Origin: Novosphingopyxis sp965218915
GTDB lineage: Bacteria > Pseudomonadota > Alphaproteobacteria > Sphingomonadales > Sphingomonadaceae
Direction: 5' to 3'
DNA: 64,000 bases
Assembly (NCBI RefSeq): GCF_965218915.1
Contig: NZ_OZ244708.1
Span: 496,001 to 560,000, forward strand
The position numbers were made by a program, and so were the translations under genes. The notes beneath the pieces were generated by a model. It was not told the origin of the DNA and did not search any database. It was given only the letters and a program-made list of their open reading frames with translations. Positions 18,819 through 27,986 of the stretch are shown here, piece by piece (position 1 is the first letter of the stretch; the number at the start of each line of letters is the position of its first letter).

Positions 18819-20043
18819 GCTTGTCCATACGGCGATAAAGCGCCGCGCGGGTAAGCCCGAGTTCCTCGGCGGCGCGGCTGATATTATAGGAATGACGCTT
18901 CAGCGCCGCCAGAACGATGCGGCGCTCGTGGCGTTCGAGATTGAGATCGCCGCCCTTGGCCGGCTGCTCTTCGTCGTTGAACGCGGGCAGCACAAAATCG
19001 GGGGCTTCGTAGCTGCCGCCTGTAGCGAGCAGCGCAGCGCGTTCCATCGCCTGTTGCATGCCGTGGAAATTGTCCGGCCAGGAATGCGCGGCGATGGTAT
19101 GCGCCGCTTCCTCGGAAAGTGACAGCACAGCCTTGCCATGCTTTGCAGCGGACAGTGCGAGAAAATGGCGCGCGAGTGGCACGATGTCGTTCGCCCGATC
19201 CACCAAAGGCGGCAGCGTGATCTCGATCGTGTTGAACCGGTATAGCAGATCGCCGGTCACCGCCTCTCGCAAGGCATCGCGGGCAAGCCGCGTGGTCGCG
19301 ATCGGCCGGGCGCCGTCAAGAACATCTGCAAATGCATGCTGTGCCTCGCGCGGGACACGGTCAATCGTCTCGATCAGGACGGTCTCGCCTGCAAGGTTGG
19401 GCAGCCGCGCCGGATCGACCATGTCGCCTTCGAGGCGAATGACGCTGCGCCCCGCCAGCACCGACGCGCGATGGATCAGGTCAGCGGCAAGCGTCTTTCC
19501 TGCCCCGGTGGGTCCCATCACGAGGACGCCCGCCATGGTCGGCGCGATGCGCGCGATTAGCGTTCGCGCCTCGACGATGGCGGGGCTTTCGCCAAGCAGC
19601 GTCAGCGCTGCGGCGGGGGTTTGGCCCCGGTCCGAGGACTGTCGAGCCTGTGCCACCGCACGCTTCACGGTGGCGGTCAGCCGGTCGTTATTCCACGGTT
19701 TGATGAGAAAATCGCTGGCGCCAGCGCGCATCGCTTTCACCGCTATGGCGATGCCGCTATGGCCAGTGATTATCACCACTACTGCATGCGGGTCCGCTGC
19801 TATCAGCCTGTCCAGAAGGCTCAGTCCTTCGTCTCCGGAAACCCGCCCGCGTGCGAAGTTCAGATCGAGCAGAATGACCTCGGGTCGCCGCTTCGCCAGC
19901 TCGATCCAGGCGCTGTCCGGGCCGTCTGCGGCCCGAACGCCGAAACCGCGCCGTTCGAGCAACAGCCGCGCGGCGCGAACGACATCGGCATCATCATCCA
20001 CGATCAGGATATCGGGGATCGGTTCAGGCGATTTGTTTGACAT
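18808..20043 (-). CDS. NtrC-like response regulator lacking GAFTGA
   Basis: The architecture is receiver, AAA+ and Fis-type helix-turn-helix, 411 residues. The receiver has DILIVDDDAD and phosphoacceptor Asp60 in ILLDLNF. The AAA+ domain has Walker A GPTGAGKT but a short, divergent segment where the sigma-54-contacting GAFTGA loop should be, and a weak Walker B (ETVLIETIDR). The DNA-binding end is NISRAAEELGLTRAALYRRM. Without GAFTGA it is not expected to open sigma-54 promoters. The ATG at 20043 is chosen because the receiver follows at once and GGAG lies upstream; longer in-frame starts add an unrelated tail. It diverges from the permease gene at 20199, its likely target. Confidence 0.9.
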   Translation of the reverse strand: MSNKSPEPIPDILIVDDDADVVRAARLLLERRGFGVRAADGPDSAWIELAKRRPEVILLDLNFARGRVSGDEGLSLLDRLIAADPHAVVVIITGHSGIAIAVKAMRAGASDFLIKPWNNDRLTATVKRAVAQARQSSDRGQTPAAALTLLGESPAIVEARTLIARIAPTMAGVLVMGPTGAGKTLAADLIHRASVLAGRSVIRLEGDMVDPARLPNLAGETVLIETIDRVPREAQHAFADVLDGARPIATTRLARDALREAVTGDLLYRFNTIEITLPPLVDRANDIVPLARHFLALSAAKHGKAVLSLSEEAAHTIAAHSWPDNFHGMQQAMERAALLATGGSYEAPDFVLPAFNDEEQPAKGGDLNLERHERRIVLAALKRHSYNISRAAEELGLTRAALYRRMDKHGI

Positions 20044-20198
20044 CAACGCTCCACTGTTCGGAATCGGACAGGTGATACACTTGCGTGAGCGCATATGACC
20101 AGAAGCAAGCGATATATAAGGCATTATCAGTGCGTTAGGATGCGGCTGGTTCACCGAGTATAGTGAAGGCCTACCCACAGGCGATCGGACACCGGACC

Positions 20199-22616
20199 AT
20201 GCACGCATTTCTCGCTCTCTACCGCTCCTTTAGTCGCCATCCGCGCTTCGCCTTCATCAATCTTGGCGGCCTGGCTTTGGGCATCGCTGTATTTCTGGTG
20301 CTGTTCCTGTTCGTGCGGTTCGAGACGAATTTCGATCGCACGTTGCCGGGATCGGATGAGATATGGATCGTCGACCGCAGCTTGCAGTTCGGCGCGGCTC
20401 CGCCCGTTGATATTCCGTCGCGCTTCGACATGCTGCCGCTGCTGCAGGCCGATTATACGGATACAAAAGGCGCGCGGCTGATGGCTGGGGAAGTGGCGGT
20501 ACAAAGCGGCCGCCAGGGGGTCACAGAGCGGCTCGCACTGGTCGATCCGGCATGGTTCGACTTGTTCCCGCTGCATATACTGTCGGGCTCTCCGAAGCAG
20601 GCACTTGCGCGACCGGACGGCGCGGTCATCACCGATCGGATCGCCAAGCGCTATTTGCGACCTGGTGATCCGATCGGTCAGACAATAGATGTCACCATTA
20701 GCGAGGATCGCCGGCTGCTGCGCGTCGCCGCCGTCATCAGTGATCTTCCAGCGGCCATGACCCATCGCAATGATATTTTCGTCCGCTTGACAGCAGAGGC
20801 GGATGATCTTCAGGGATTTGGCGGGACCACGACTTTTCTGCGCTTCGCCGATAGCGCCGCCGCCGAGGCGCGGATCGCCAGCCTGCCTATGTTCAATGCC
20901 CGGCATCCCGATCCCAATTTCACCGGTCCATCCGGACTGATCAAGATCAGCGAACATATTATCCCATTGGGCGATCTCCATTTGGAGGAACCGCGCGACC
21001 GGCTGGTGGTCGCCACGCTCGGCATTGTCGGGCTGATCGCGCTGATCCTGGCGATCGTGAATTACGTCAATCTCTCGACCGCGCGGGCTGATTTGCGCGC
21101 GCGCGAAGTGGCCTTGCGCAAGGTGGTCGGCGCGCCGCGCATGGCGTTGATCCGCCAATTTCTGGCAGAGTCCCTTGCGACCGCGAGTATCGCCGGTCTG
21201 CTGGGGCTCGCGCTGGCCGAGCTGGCATTGCCGCTGGTAAATTCCGCCGGAGGAACCGAGCTCGCGATTGCCTATTGGGGCCGGTCCGGCATCCTGCCGC
21301 CGGTGGTAACGGTGGTACTCGTCACCGGAGTTGTCGCAGGCCTTTATCCCGCATTCGTCCTGTCCCGGTTCCAACCTGCTTCCGTGCTCAGTTCCACGCA
21401 ATCGCCGGGCCTCGGGCGGCGCGGCCGGGTGCTGCGATCGGCGCTGGTGGTTGGCCAGTTCGCCATCGCCATCGCGCTGATGATCGGCACCGGTGTTCTG
21501 CTCGTTCAGGCGCGGCATCTCCAGACGTCCGATCTCGGTTTCAAGCGCGATGGGCTGATCATGGTGCCTAGCTTCGCCAATCGCACGTTCGATCCGGCGC
21601 AGCGAGATAGTATTCGCAGGGCGATTTCCGAACTGCCCGGCGTTGCCGGGACCGCAATTTCAGGGGTGGCGCCAGGGGGAGGAACTTTCACAATTCGAAC
21701 GTTCAATGATGAGAAGAAAATCCAGACCGAGATGCTGGAGGGGGTGACAGGCCCGGGATTTTTCAAGTTGTACGGGGCGAGATTGCGCGCGGGTAGGCTG
21801 TTCAAGCCAAACCGATTTTCAGCCGACGTCATGAGTCCGGAAACGGATCAACTTATCGGGAGCACCGGCTTGGTGCGCCAGTCCCAGAAACTCAACGCCG
21901 TCATCAACCAATCAGCAGTTAGGTCGCTTGGCTTTGACGATGACGAAGCTGCGATCGGGGAGGTGATCTCCGCGGGCGACGAAATCACCATTATTGGCGT
22001 GATCGACAATCTCCGTTTTGGTGACCCGCGCGAACCGGTGCAGCCGCAAGCTTATTATCTGCGCACGGACAACAAGTTTTCGCCAGTGCTTGCCGTCCGT
22101 TACAGCGGTGCGGACCAGCCTATGCTCGCTGCGATTGAAAACATCTGGCAGAATCGCGCGGGGACGGTGCCATTTGATGCGGTAACCGTGAACCGCCAGC
22201 TTTACGAAAAATACTATGAGGCCGATCTGCAGCGTTCGCGCCTGTTCGCGCTCGGCGCTGTGTTGGCTGTGGCGATCGGTTGCCTTGGCCTTTATGGCCT
22301 TGCCGCCTTCGACACCTCCCGCCGGGTGCGCGAAGTCGGTATTCGCAAAGCGCTGGGTGCTTCCACGCGCGATATTGTCAGGCTGCTCGTCGGCCAGTTC
22401 CTGCGACCGGTGGTGATTGCTAATGTGATCGCCTGGCCGCTTGCCTTTTTTGCGATGCGGCGCTGGCTTTCCGGGTTTGACGACCGGATGGCGCTGTCGC
22501 CTGCATTCTTCATGGGCGCGACCGTTCTGGCGATCGCGATCGCGGCGCTGACGGTGTTCGGCCAGGCGTGGCGGGTGGCGCGCGCGGCTCCGGCAAAGGC
22601 ACTGCGCAATGGTTGA
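20199..22616 (+). CDS. MacB/FtsX-type ABC transporter permease (copy 1)
   Basis: This inner-membrane permease of about 805 residues has two FtsX units. The first membrane segment (NLGGLALGIAVFLVLFLF) is followed by a large periplasmic domain. The FtsX core then shows LRAREVALRKVVGAPR and repeats it as VREVGIRKALGAST near the C-terminus, the signature of eight-helix MacB-like permeases. No ATPase is adjacent, so it probably uses the ATPase at 26459. An in-frame GTG at 20163 is possible, but MHAFLALYRSF is how the paralogue at 27987 begins (MNRFALLSLYRSL). The divergent response regulator starts 155 bp away. The substrate is unknown; family members extrude peptides or lipoproteins, or only signal. 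Confidence 0.9.
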   Translation: MHAFLALYRSFSRHPRFAFINLGGLALGIAVFLVLFLFVRFETNFDRTLPGSDEIWIVDRSLQFGAAPPVDIPSRFDMLPLLQADYTDTKGARLMAGEVAVQSGRQGVTERLALVDPAWFDLFPLHILSGSPKQALARPDGAVITDRIAKRYLRPGDPIGQTIDVTISEDRRLLRVAAVISDLPAAMTHRNDIFVRLTAEADDLQGFGGTTTFLRFADSAAAEARIASLPMFNARHPDPNFTGPSGLIKISEHIIPLGDLHLEEPRDRLVVATLGIVGLIALILAIVNYVNLSTARADLRAREVALRKVVGAPRMALIRQFLAESLATASIAGLLGLALAELALPLVNSAGGTELAIAYWGRSGILPPVVTVVLVTGVVAGLYPAFVLSRFQPASVLSSTQSPGLGRRGRVLRSALVVGQFAIAIALMIGTGVLLVQARHLQTSDLGFKRDGLIMVPSFANRTFDPAQRDSIRRAISELPGVAGTAISGVAPGGGTFTIRTFNDEKKIQTEMLEGVTGPGFFKLYGARLRAGRLFKPNRFSADVMSPETDQLIGSTGLVRQSQKLNAVINQSAVRSLGFDDDEAAIGEVISAGDEITIIGVIDNLRFGDPREPVQPQAYYLRTDNKFSPVLAVRYSGADQPMLAAIENIWQNRAGTVPFDAVTVNRQLYEKYYEADLQRSRLFALGAVLAVAIGCLGLYGLAAFDTSRRVREVGIRKALGASTRDIVRLLVGQFLRPVVIANVIAWPLAFFAMRRWLSGFDDRMALSPAFFMGATVLAIAIAALTVFGQAWRVARAAPAKALRNG

Positions 22617-22620
22617 AAGG

Positions 22621-23778
22621 TCAGCCTGGCAGGGTCAGCCGGAACAGGGTTGGATTCGCTCCGCAAAGTTCCAGCGCGCCACCGTGCGCGCGGGCGATCT
22701 GCCGGGCGAGCGAAAGTCCTATTCCAGAGCCTTCCGGCTTGGTCGTGTGAAACGGGCGAAAGATATGGTCCACGCTGTCGGGCGGTACGCCAAGTCCGTT
22801 ATCGCTAACGTCGATCGCCAGCCGTTCGCCCACTCTAGCAAATGTGAGGCCGACATGTGGATCGCCCCCGCCGCTGGCAGCTTCAGCGGCGTTGTGGAGC
22901 AGCGCCCACAGTGCCTGGTTCATCTGGTCCCGATCCATCGGCCATATGAGGCCTGGCGGGGACGTCAAAGCAAGCTCGATAGCGGGCCAGCGCTCGGCAA
23001 AAGCGCGGGCAAGATCATGTGCGAATTCGCTTACCGCCACCGGGTGAGCGCTGGGTTCGGGCAGGCGGGCGAGTGCGCGATAGCTGCTGGCAAAGCGCTG
23101 AAGCCCCTCGGCGCGCCGGGCGAGTGGCCCGAGGATTTCGTGCAACAGTGCTGGATCGACCGGGCGTTTGGTTGCCGCGATCTGCGCGCTTTCCGCCAGC
23201 GACACGATCGGCGACAGGCCATTGAGCAATTCATGGCCGAGGATTTCGATCAGCTCGGCGCTCGCACGGGCCTCGGCGGCGCGTTCCTCGCGCTCGAAAT
23301 CGATCAGCGCGGCCACAATCTGCGACGCCGCCTCGATCCGGTCGATCCGCCAATGTCTGCCCTCGTGACGAAGATGGCTCGCCAAAGGGTTGAGCAAGGC
23401 GGGCGGTGGCGGGACGATCCGGTCGTCGGTGCCGAAAATGCTGCGCGCTGCTCGATTGAGCGTGCGGGCTGTGCCGCCTTCGATCGCCAGCAGCGGCGTG
23501 GGCGCGGCATCGAGCAGCAGGCGCTGCATCACGAGGTGGTTTTCAATATCCTCAGCTTCGATCTCAGTATTGTGATCGCGGTGCACTGGCAGTCCACGGA
23601 TCGGCAGCAGCGCGGCGTTCCACCAGGCCAGCACCGCGAGCCAGAGCGCAACTAGCGCCGCGCCCGTCAACAGGCCCCAATAACCCTGTGTCCAAGCGTA
23701 GGCCCCGGTGATCCCGCATGCCGCCAGCGTCATGCCAAGCGCCGCGGCGCGCCAGCCGCGTCTGTGATGGAGGGTCAC
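22621..23778 (-). CDS. NtrB-like sensor histidine kinase (paralogue)
   Basis: A 385-residue kinase resembling the one at 17640. Hydrophobic segments cover residues about 12-58. A PAS-like stretch (LLLDAAPTPLLAIEGG) precedes the H-box LGHELLNGLSPI with His182. The ATPase domain has the N-box LHNAAEAASGGG, DNGLGVP and GSGIGLSLARQI. Its start overlaps the response-regulator stop by 4 bp. It converges on permease copy 1, whose stop is 5 bp away. The duplication of both kinase and regulator suggests an ancient tandem duplication of a kinase-regulator-permease unit. Confidence 0.92.
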   Translation of the reverse strand: MTLHHRRGWRAAALGMTLAACGITGAYAWTQGYWGLLTGAALVALWLAVLAWWNAALLPIRGLPVHRDHNTEIEAEDIENHLVMQRLLLDAAPTPLLAIEGGTARTLNRAARSIFGTDDRIVPPPPALLNPLASHLRHEGRHWRIDRIEAASQIVAALIDFEREERAAEARASAELIEILGHELLNGLSPIVSLAESAQIAATKRPVDPALLHEILGPLARRAEGLQRFASSYRALARLPEPSAHPVAVSEFAHDLARAFAERWPAIELALTSPPGLIWPMDRDQMNQALWALLHNAAEAASGGGDPHVGLTFARVGERLAIDVSDNGLGVPPDSVDHIFRPFHTTKPEGSGIGLSLARQIARAHGGALELCGANPTLFRLTLPG

Positions 23779-25103
23779 AGGCCGTAGCGCTCCATCCGCC
23801 GATAGAGCGCGCCTCGGCTCAGCCCCAGTGCCCGGGCCGCGTGGCTGACATTCTGATGATGTTCGGCGAGAGCGGCTTTGATCATCGATTTTTCAGACTG
23901 GTTCAGATCGAAATTACGTTCCGTTTCGCCGACCTGCTGCTGCATTTCCGGCTTGGGCGATGCACCGAGGGACAGCGCTGCGGCATCGACGACGCCGTCC
24001 TCAGCCAACAGCACCGCGCGCTCCAGCGTCAGCGCGAGCCCGCGCACCTCGTCGGGCCAGTCGGCCACCCGGAGCGCGTCCTCTGCCGAGCCGGTCAGTT
24101 GGGGCACGGGCCGCCCGAACCGCTCGGCTGCGTCGCGCAGAAAGTGGCGGGCGAGCAGCGATATGTCCTCGCGGCGTTGGGCCAGCGGCGGAACGGCCAG
24201 CTCGACCGTGGCGATGCGGCGGCGTAATGCCGGGGTAAGGTTTGCAAGACTATCAGCAATCGCAATCGGCCGGATGGTTGCTGGCAAAAGTTCCGCAAGC
24301 CGGTCTTGCGCGATGTCCTCAAGCCGATCAGGATGTCGCAGGATCACGGTCCCACTGGCACGCTCGAGCTGCGCCCAGGCGCTGTCGTCGCGAAGGTCAA
24401 TTCTGAGCACGCCAGCGTCCGCATCGCCCGATGCAGCGTAAAGCGCGCGGGCGGTCAGTTGCCGCCCCACGCCCGGCGGGCCGGTGATCGTAACGCCCGC
24501 TGCCGTCGGCCCGACGCGCTGGATGAGATTGCGCAAGGCGATGATCTCCCCGCTCTCGCCTAGCAGCCGGGGCGATGCGCCGCCGCTTGCTGATTGCGCT
24601 GCCGATGCACCGCCGGAAACAATCGGCTCGCGTGCGATCGCGTCTTCCACCTTTTGGATCAGATCGGCGTTTTTCCATGGTTTGACGGCGAAGTCGCGCG
24701 CGCCGGCCTGCATCGCCGCCACCGCCGTGCGGATACCGCCATGCGCGGTCACCACCACCACGCACGCCGCGGGATCCTCGGTCATGATCCGGGCGAGACA
24801 GGCAAGGCCCTCGCGCCCGTCCGCCTTGCCCGGCGTGAAGTTTAGATCAAGCAATATGGCATCGAAGCGCCGCCGCGCCAGCAGCGAGTACGCCTCTTCC
24901 GGACCAACGGCGATGTCGAGAACATGGTCCGCCAGGCGGAACGCGATCTCCATTGCGCGCGTCACGGCCGGATTGTCATCGATCAGCAGAATCGCCCGGG
25001 AGGCATTGCCGCTTGACGCAGTGCTCGCCTGTCCATTTCCGGACACCTTGTCCGCTCGTGGACGGTCGGGGTGTTGCTCGATCTCGGAAAACTCTTTGTT
25101 CAT
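23775..25103 (-). CDS. NtrC-like response regulator with degenerate AAA+ domain
   Basis: A 442-residue regulator with receiver (AILLIDDNP, phosphoacceptor Asp86 in ILLDLNF), AAA+-derived middle and Fis-type helix-turn-helix (NVSHAARALGLSRGALYRRM). The middle has lost its ATPase residues: Walker A reads GPPGVGRQ, with Arg in place of the catalytic Lys, and the Walker B position reads TVILRHPDRL without acidic pair. GAFTGA is absent. It is therefore probably an ordinary phosphorylation-controlled DNA-binding protein. The start is 43 bp from the divergent adaptor gene at 25146, suggesting shared control of the transporter operon. Confidence 0.9.
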   Translation of the reverse strand: MNKEFSEIEQHPDRPRADKVSGNGQASTASSGNASRAILLIDDNPAVTRAMEIAFRLADHVLDIAVGPEEAYSLLARRRFDAILLDLNFTPGKADGREGLACLARIMTEDPAACVVVVTAHGGIRTAVAAMQAGARDFAVKPWKNADLIQKVEDAIAREPIVSGGASAAQSASGGASPRLLGESGEIIALRNLIQRVGPTAAGVTITGPPGVGRQLTARALYAASGDADAGVLRIDLRDDSAWAQLERASGTVILRHPDRLEDIAQDRLAELLPATIRPIAIADSLANLTPALRRRIATVELAVPPLAQRREDISLLARHFLRDAAERFGRPVPQLTGSAEDALRVADWPDEVRGLALTLERAVLLAEDGVVDAAALSLGASPKPEMQQQVGETERNFDLNQSEKSMIKAALAEHHQNVSHAARALGLSRGALYRRMERYGL

Positions 25104-25145
25104 AGCTCTTTAGCTTTTTCAGGCCTGTTCGGCGATACTTGTCAC

Positions 25146-26441
25146 ATGATGACGCAAGCCGCCGAACAGGCAAATACTTCTTCAAACACTCCGTCTGGCG
25201 CCGCGATGGACCGCCGGGTGGACAAACCGCGCACGCCTTGGTGGCGATCGCGCTGGGCAGTGATCGCGCTGGTCGTGGCGATGCTCGCCGTGGCGGGCTG
25301 GCGCGCGCTGCCCGCCAGCGGATCGACTGACGTCGATGCCGCGGACATCCAGACCGGCGAGGTGGCGCGCGCTGCGTTTGAAGATTATCTCCCGGTTCGC
25401 GCCACCGTCGTGCCCGCCACGACCACGCTGGTCGGCGTGATGAGCGGGGGCCAGATCGAAGGGCTTCTGACGCAGGATGGCGCGCTGGTGACCAAGGGTG
25501 AGCCGCTGGCCCGGCTCGCCAATCCGGAACTGCGGCTGCAGGTGCTCAGCCAAGAGGCGCAGATCGCCAGCCAATTGGGTGGCGTTGCAGGCGAAAATCT
25601 TGGCATCCAGCGTTCCCGCGTTGACCGCGCGGGCCAGGTCAGCCAAGCCGAATATGACCTTATCCGCGCGCGCCGCGATCTCGATATTCGCCAGCAGTTG
25701 CACCAGAAGGGCTTCGTTTCCGATGCAGGCGTGAAAAGCTATCAGGAAGAGGTCGATTACCAGCAGAAGCGGCTGGCGCAGCTGCAAACCGGCCGGGCGC
25801 AGGAAACGCAGATTACGGCCACACAGGGCGCCTTGCTTGATGCGACCCGCGCGCGCCTTCAGAACAACCTGTCCGCCGTGCGCGGCAGCCTCGATGCGCT
25901 CACTATCCGCGCACCGATGGCCGGCCGGCTGACCAATTTCACGATCCAGCCGGGCCAAACCCTCGCGCCGGGCGATCCGGCGGGGCAGGTCGACAGCGAG
26001 GGGCAGTGGAAGCTGGAAGCCGATGTCGACGAATATTATCTCGGCCGCGTCAAGCCAGGGCAGCAGGCGGTAACGAGCGAGGGCGCGCGCATGACCGTCT
26101 CCCAGGTTCTTCCCACCGTGACTGACGGGCGCTTCCGCGTCGTACTGACCTTTGACACCGCGCCCGGCCAAGCGCTCAACCGCGGCCAGACGCTCGACCT
26201 GCGGATCACGCTTGGCGCCGCCACCCAGGCCTTGACCGTGCCCGTGGGCGGCTGGCTGACCAATGGCGGCAGCAGCGCCTTCGTGCTCGATCTGGGCGGC
26301 GATCACGCCCGGCGCCGACGCGTGGAAATCGGCCGACGCAATCCGCGCCAGGTGGAAATCCTGTCGGGCCTGACCCCCGGTCAGCGCATCGTCACCAGCA
26401 ATTTGTCGCAGGTTGAAGGCGACATCATCAACATCCGCTAG
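25146..26441 (+). CDS. Periplasmic adaptor (HlyD/MacA-like)
   Basis: A 431-residue membrane-fusion protein. One N-terminal membrane anchor (RWAVIALVVAMLAVAGW) is preceded by a basic cytoplasmic stretch. The barrel and lipoyl-like domain (VMSGGQIEGLLTQDGALVTKGEPLARLANPEL) surrounds a long alpha-helical hairpin rich in Gln and Arg (AEYDLIRARRDLDIRQQL.., QKRLAQLQTG). A second half-lipoyl motif (TIRAPMAGRLTNF) and C-terminal beta domains follow. The adaptor links the ABC permease to the TolC channel encoded downstream. The start at ATG 25146 is chosen because longer frames run into the divergent regulator; ATG 25149 is an equal alternative. It is first in a five-gene operon. Confidence 0.93.
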   Translation: MMTQAAEQANTSSNTPSGAAMDRRVDKPRTPWWRSRWAVIALVVAMLAVAGWRALPASGSTDVDAADIQTGEVARAAFEDYLPVRATVVPATTTLVGVMSGGQIEGLLTQDGALVTKGEPLARLANPELRLQVLSQEAQIASQLGGVAGENLGIQRSRVDRAGQVSQAEYDLIRARRDLDIRQQLHQKGFVSDAGVKSYQEEVDYQQKRLAQLQTGRAQETQITATQGALLDATRARLQNNLSAVRGSLDALTIRAPMAGRLTNFTIQPGQTLAPGDPAGQVDSEGQWKLEADVDEYYLGRVKPGQQAVTSEGARMTVSQVLPTVTDGRFRVVLTFDTAPGQALNRGQTLDLRITLGAATQALTVPVGGWLTNGGSSAFVLDLGGDHARRRRVEIGRRNPRQVEILSGLTPGQRIVTSNLSQVEGDIINIR

Positions 26442-26458
26442 AGAGGATAAAGCCACCC

Positions 26459-27136
26459 ATGATCCGACTGGAAAATATCGAGCGCCGTTACACCTCCGAC
26501 GAGGTGGAGACCACTGCGCTTGCCGAGGTGAACCTGGCCGTGGCGGAGGGCGAGTTCTTAGCCATCATGGGGCCGTCCGGCTGCGGTAAATCGACCCTCC
26601 TCAACACGCTGGGCACGATCGATCGGCCCACGGGCGGGCAATATTGGTTCGAGGACCGCGATCTTGCCGAGCTTCCGGAAAAGGAGCTGGCCAAATTTCG
26701 CGCCGCGCGGCTGGGCTTTGTCTTTCAAAGCTTCAACTTGATCGATGAATTGACGATCGAGGAGAATGTGGCTCTCGGCCTTGCCTATCGCAAAACATCG
26801 GGCAAGAAAGCGGAGCGCGTGGCCGCCGCCATGGACACGGTCGGTATCGCCCACCGTGCGCGCCATTTTCCGCATCAGCTATCGGGCGGGCAGCAGCAGC
26901 GCGCCGCGATCGCGCGCGCCATCGTGGGCGACCCGATGCTGATCTTGGCGGATGAGCCGACCGGCAATCTGGATACCACCAATGGCGAGCAGGTGATGAA
27001 CATCCTGGCCGCGCTCAACGATGCTGGCGCGACCATCGTGATGGTTACCCACTCGCCCAGCCATGCCGACATGGCCAAGCGCCGCATCGACATGCTCGAC
27101 GGCCGCGTCGTTGCCTCGGCCATGCGCGCGATTTGA
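26459..27136 (+). CDS. ABC transporter ATPase (MacB/LolD type)
   Basis: A 225-residue cytoplasmic ATPase. Walker A GPSGCGKST, Q-loop VFQSFNLIDELT, signature LSGGQQQR, Walker B LILADEPTGNLD and H-loop VMVTHS are all intact. The ELTIEENVALGLAYR stretch and size place it in the LolD/MacB/FtsE group that pairs with FtsX-type permeases. It is the only ATPase in the module, so it is likely shared by the permeases at 20199 and 27987. It starts 17 bp after the adaptor with GAGAGGATAAAG upstream. Confidence 0.95.
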   Translation: MIRLENIERRYTSDEVETTALAEVNLAVAEGEFLAIMGPSGCGKSTLLNTLGTIDRPTGGQYWFEDRDLAELPEKELAKFRAARLGFVFQSFNLIDELTIEENVALGLAYRKTSGKKAERVAAAMDTVGIAHRARHFPHQLSGGQQQRAAIARAIVGDPMLILADEPTGNLDTTNGEQVMNILAALNDAGATIVMVTHSPSHADMAKRRIDMLDGRVVASAMRAI

Positions 27137-27149
27137 GGGAGAAACAGCC

Positions 27150-27962
27150 GTGACAATGCTCCTACGATCCTGCGCCGCCATCGCGCTGCTGTGCGCCGTT
27201 CCGGCCTGTGCGATCAACATCACCGATAGTGCTGCCGAACGTGCCTTCGATACTCGAGGCGATCGCGACCCGGGGCCGATTGAAACTCGCGATCTCGATG
27301 TCAGCGATTTTCAGTCGATTGAGCTTGCCGGCTGCGATGTAGTGGACGTGCTTTTTGGCCTACGATTCGCGGTGGAGGTGACCGGGGCGACGCGCAATCT
27401 CGATACGCTGAGCGCCAAGGTTTCCGGCGAAACGCTGAAGCTACGCCGCACCGCGGACAGCTGCAATGGGAATGCTCGGGGCAACCGCATTGCGATCACG
27501 ATGCCAACTCTGCGCGCGGTGACGATCAGCGGCGCGGGCCAAATCGCGGTTGCGCCGCTTATCGAGGATCGGTTCGAGGCTAGGCTTTCAGGCGCTGGCA
27601 AGCTCGACATGAGCGGAGTGCAGACGATTGAAACGCGCGTCTTCGTTGACGGAGCCAGCGAGGTGAAGCTGGCCGCTGTTGATAGCGACAGGATCGCGTT
27701 CGAATTATCAGGCGCAGCCGAGATCGACGCCGAGGGCCAGGCAGATCAACTCGCCATCCAATCGACCGGGGCGTCGGAGATCGACACGCATGCGCTTGCT
27801 GCGCCGACACTGGCAGTGTCCGCCAGCGGCATCGCGAAAGTGCGCGCGCGCGCCGATCGTACCGCAGCGATTACGGCGAGCGGGATGGCAACGGTAAAGG
27901 TCACCGGCGGCGCGGTCTGCACGATCAACAGCAGCGGCGACGCTGACATATTCTGTTCCTGA
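27150..27962 (+). CDS. Exported GIN-domain protein (DUF2807)
   Basis: A 270-residue secreted or lipid-anchored protein. The N-terminal signal ends in LLCAVPAC, a possible though imperfect lipobox. The body is a DUF2807/GIN (putative autotransporter-adhesin head) fold of repeated short strands: SGAGQIAVAP, SGAGKLDMSG, DGASEVKLAA, SGAAEIDAEG, TGASEIDTHA, SGIAKVRARA. GTG 27150 has GGGAG eight bases upstream and is preferred to the ATG at 27156. It sits between the ATPase and permease of the pump, so it may be a periplasmic accessory or signal partner. No enzymatic residues are recognisable. Confidence 0.85.
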   Translation: MTMLLRSCAAIALLCAVPACAINITDSAAERAFDTRGDRDPGPIETRDLDVSDFQSIELAGCDVVDVLFGLRFAVEVTGATRNLDTLSAKVSGETLKLRRTADSCNGNARGNRIAITMPTLRAVTISGAGQIAVAPLIEDRFEARLSGAGKLDMSGVQTIETRVFVDGASEVKLAAVDSDRIAFELSGAAEIDAEGQADQLAIQSTGASEIDTHALAAPTLAVSASGIAKVRARADRTAAITASGMATVKVTGGAVCTINSSGDADIFCS

Positions 27963-27986
27963 CCATCTGCACCGGAAACCAATTTC

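Noticed and set aside
18808..25103. Classical sigma-54-dependent activators
   Set aside because: GAFTGA is missing in both, and one lacks functional Walker motifs, so the name would be misleading.
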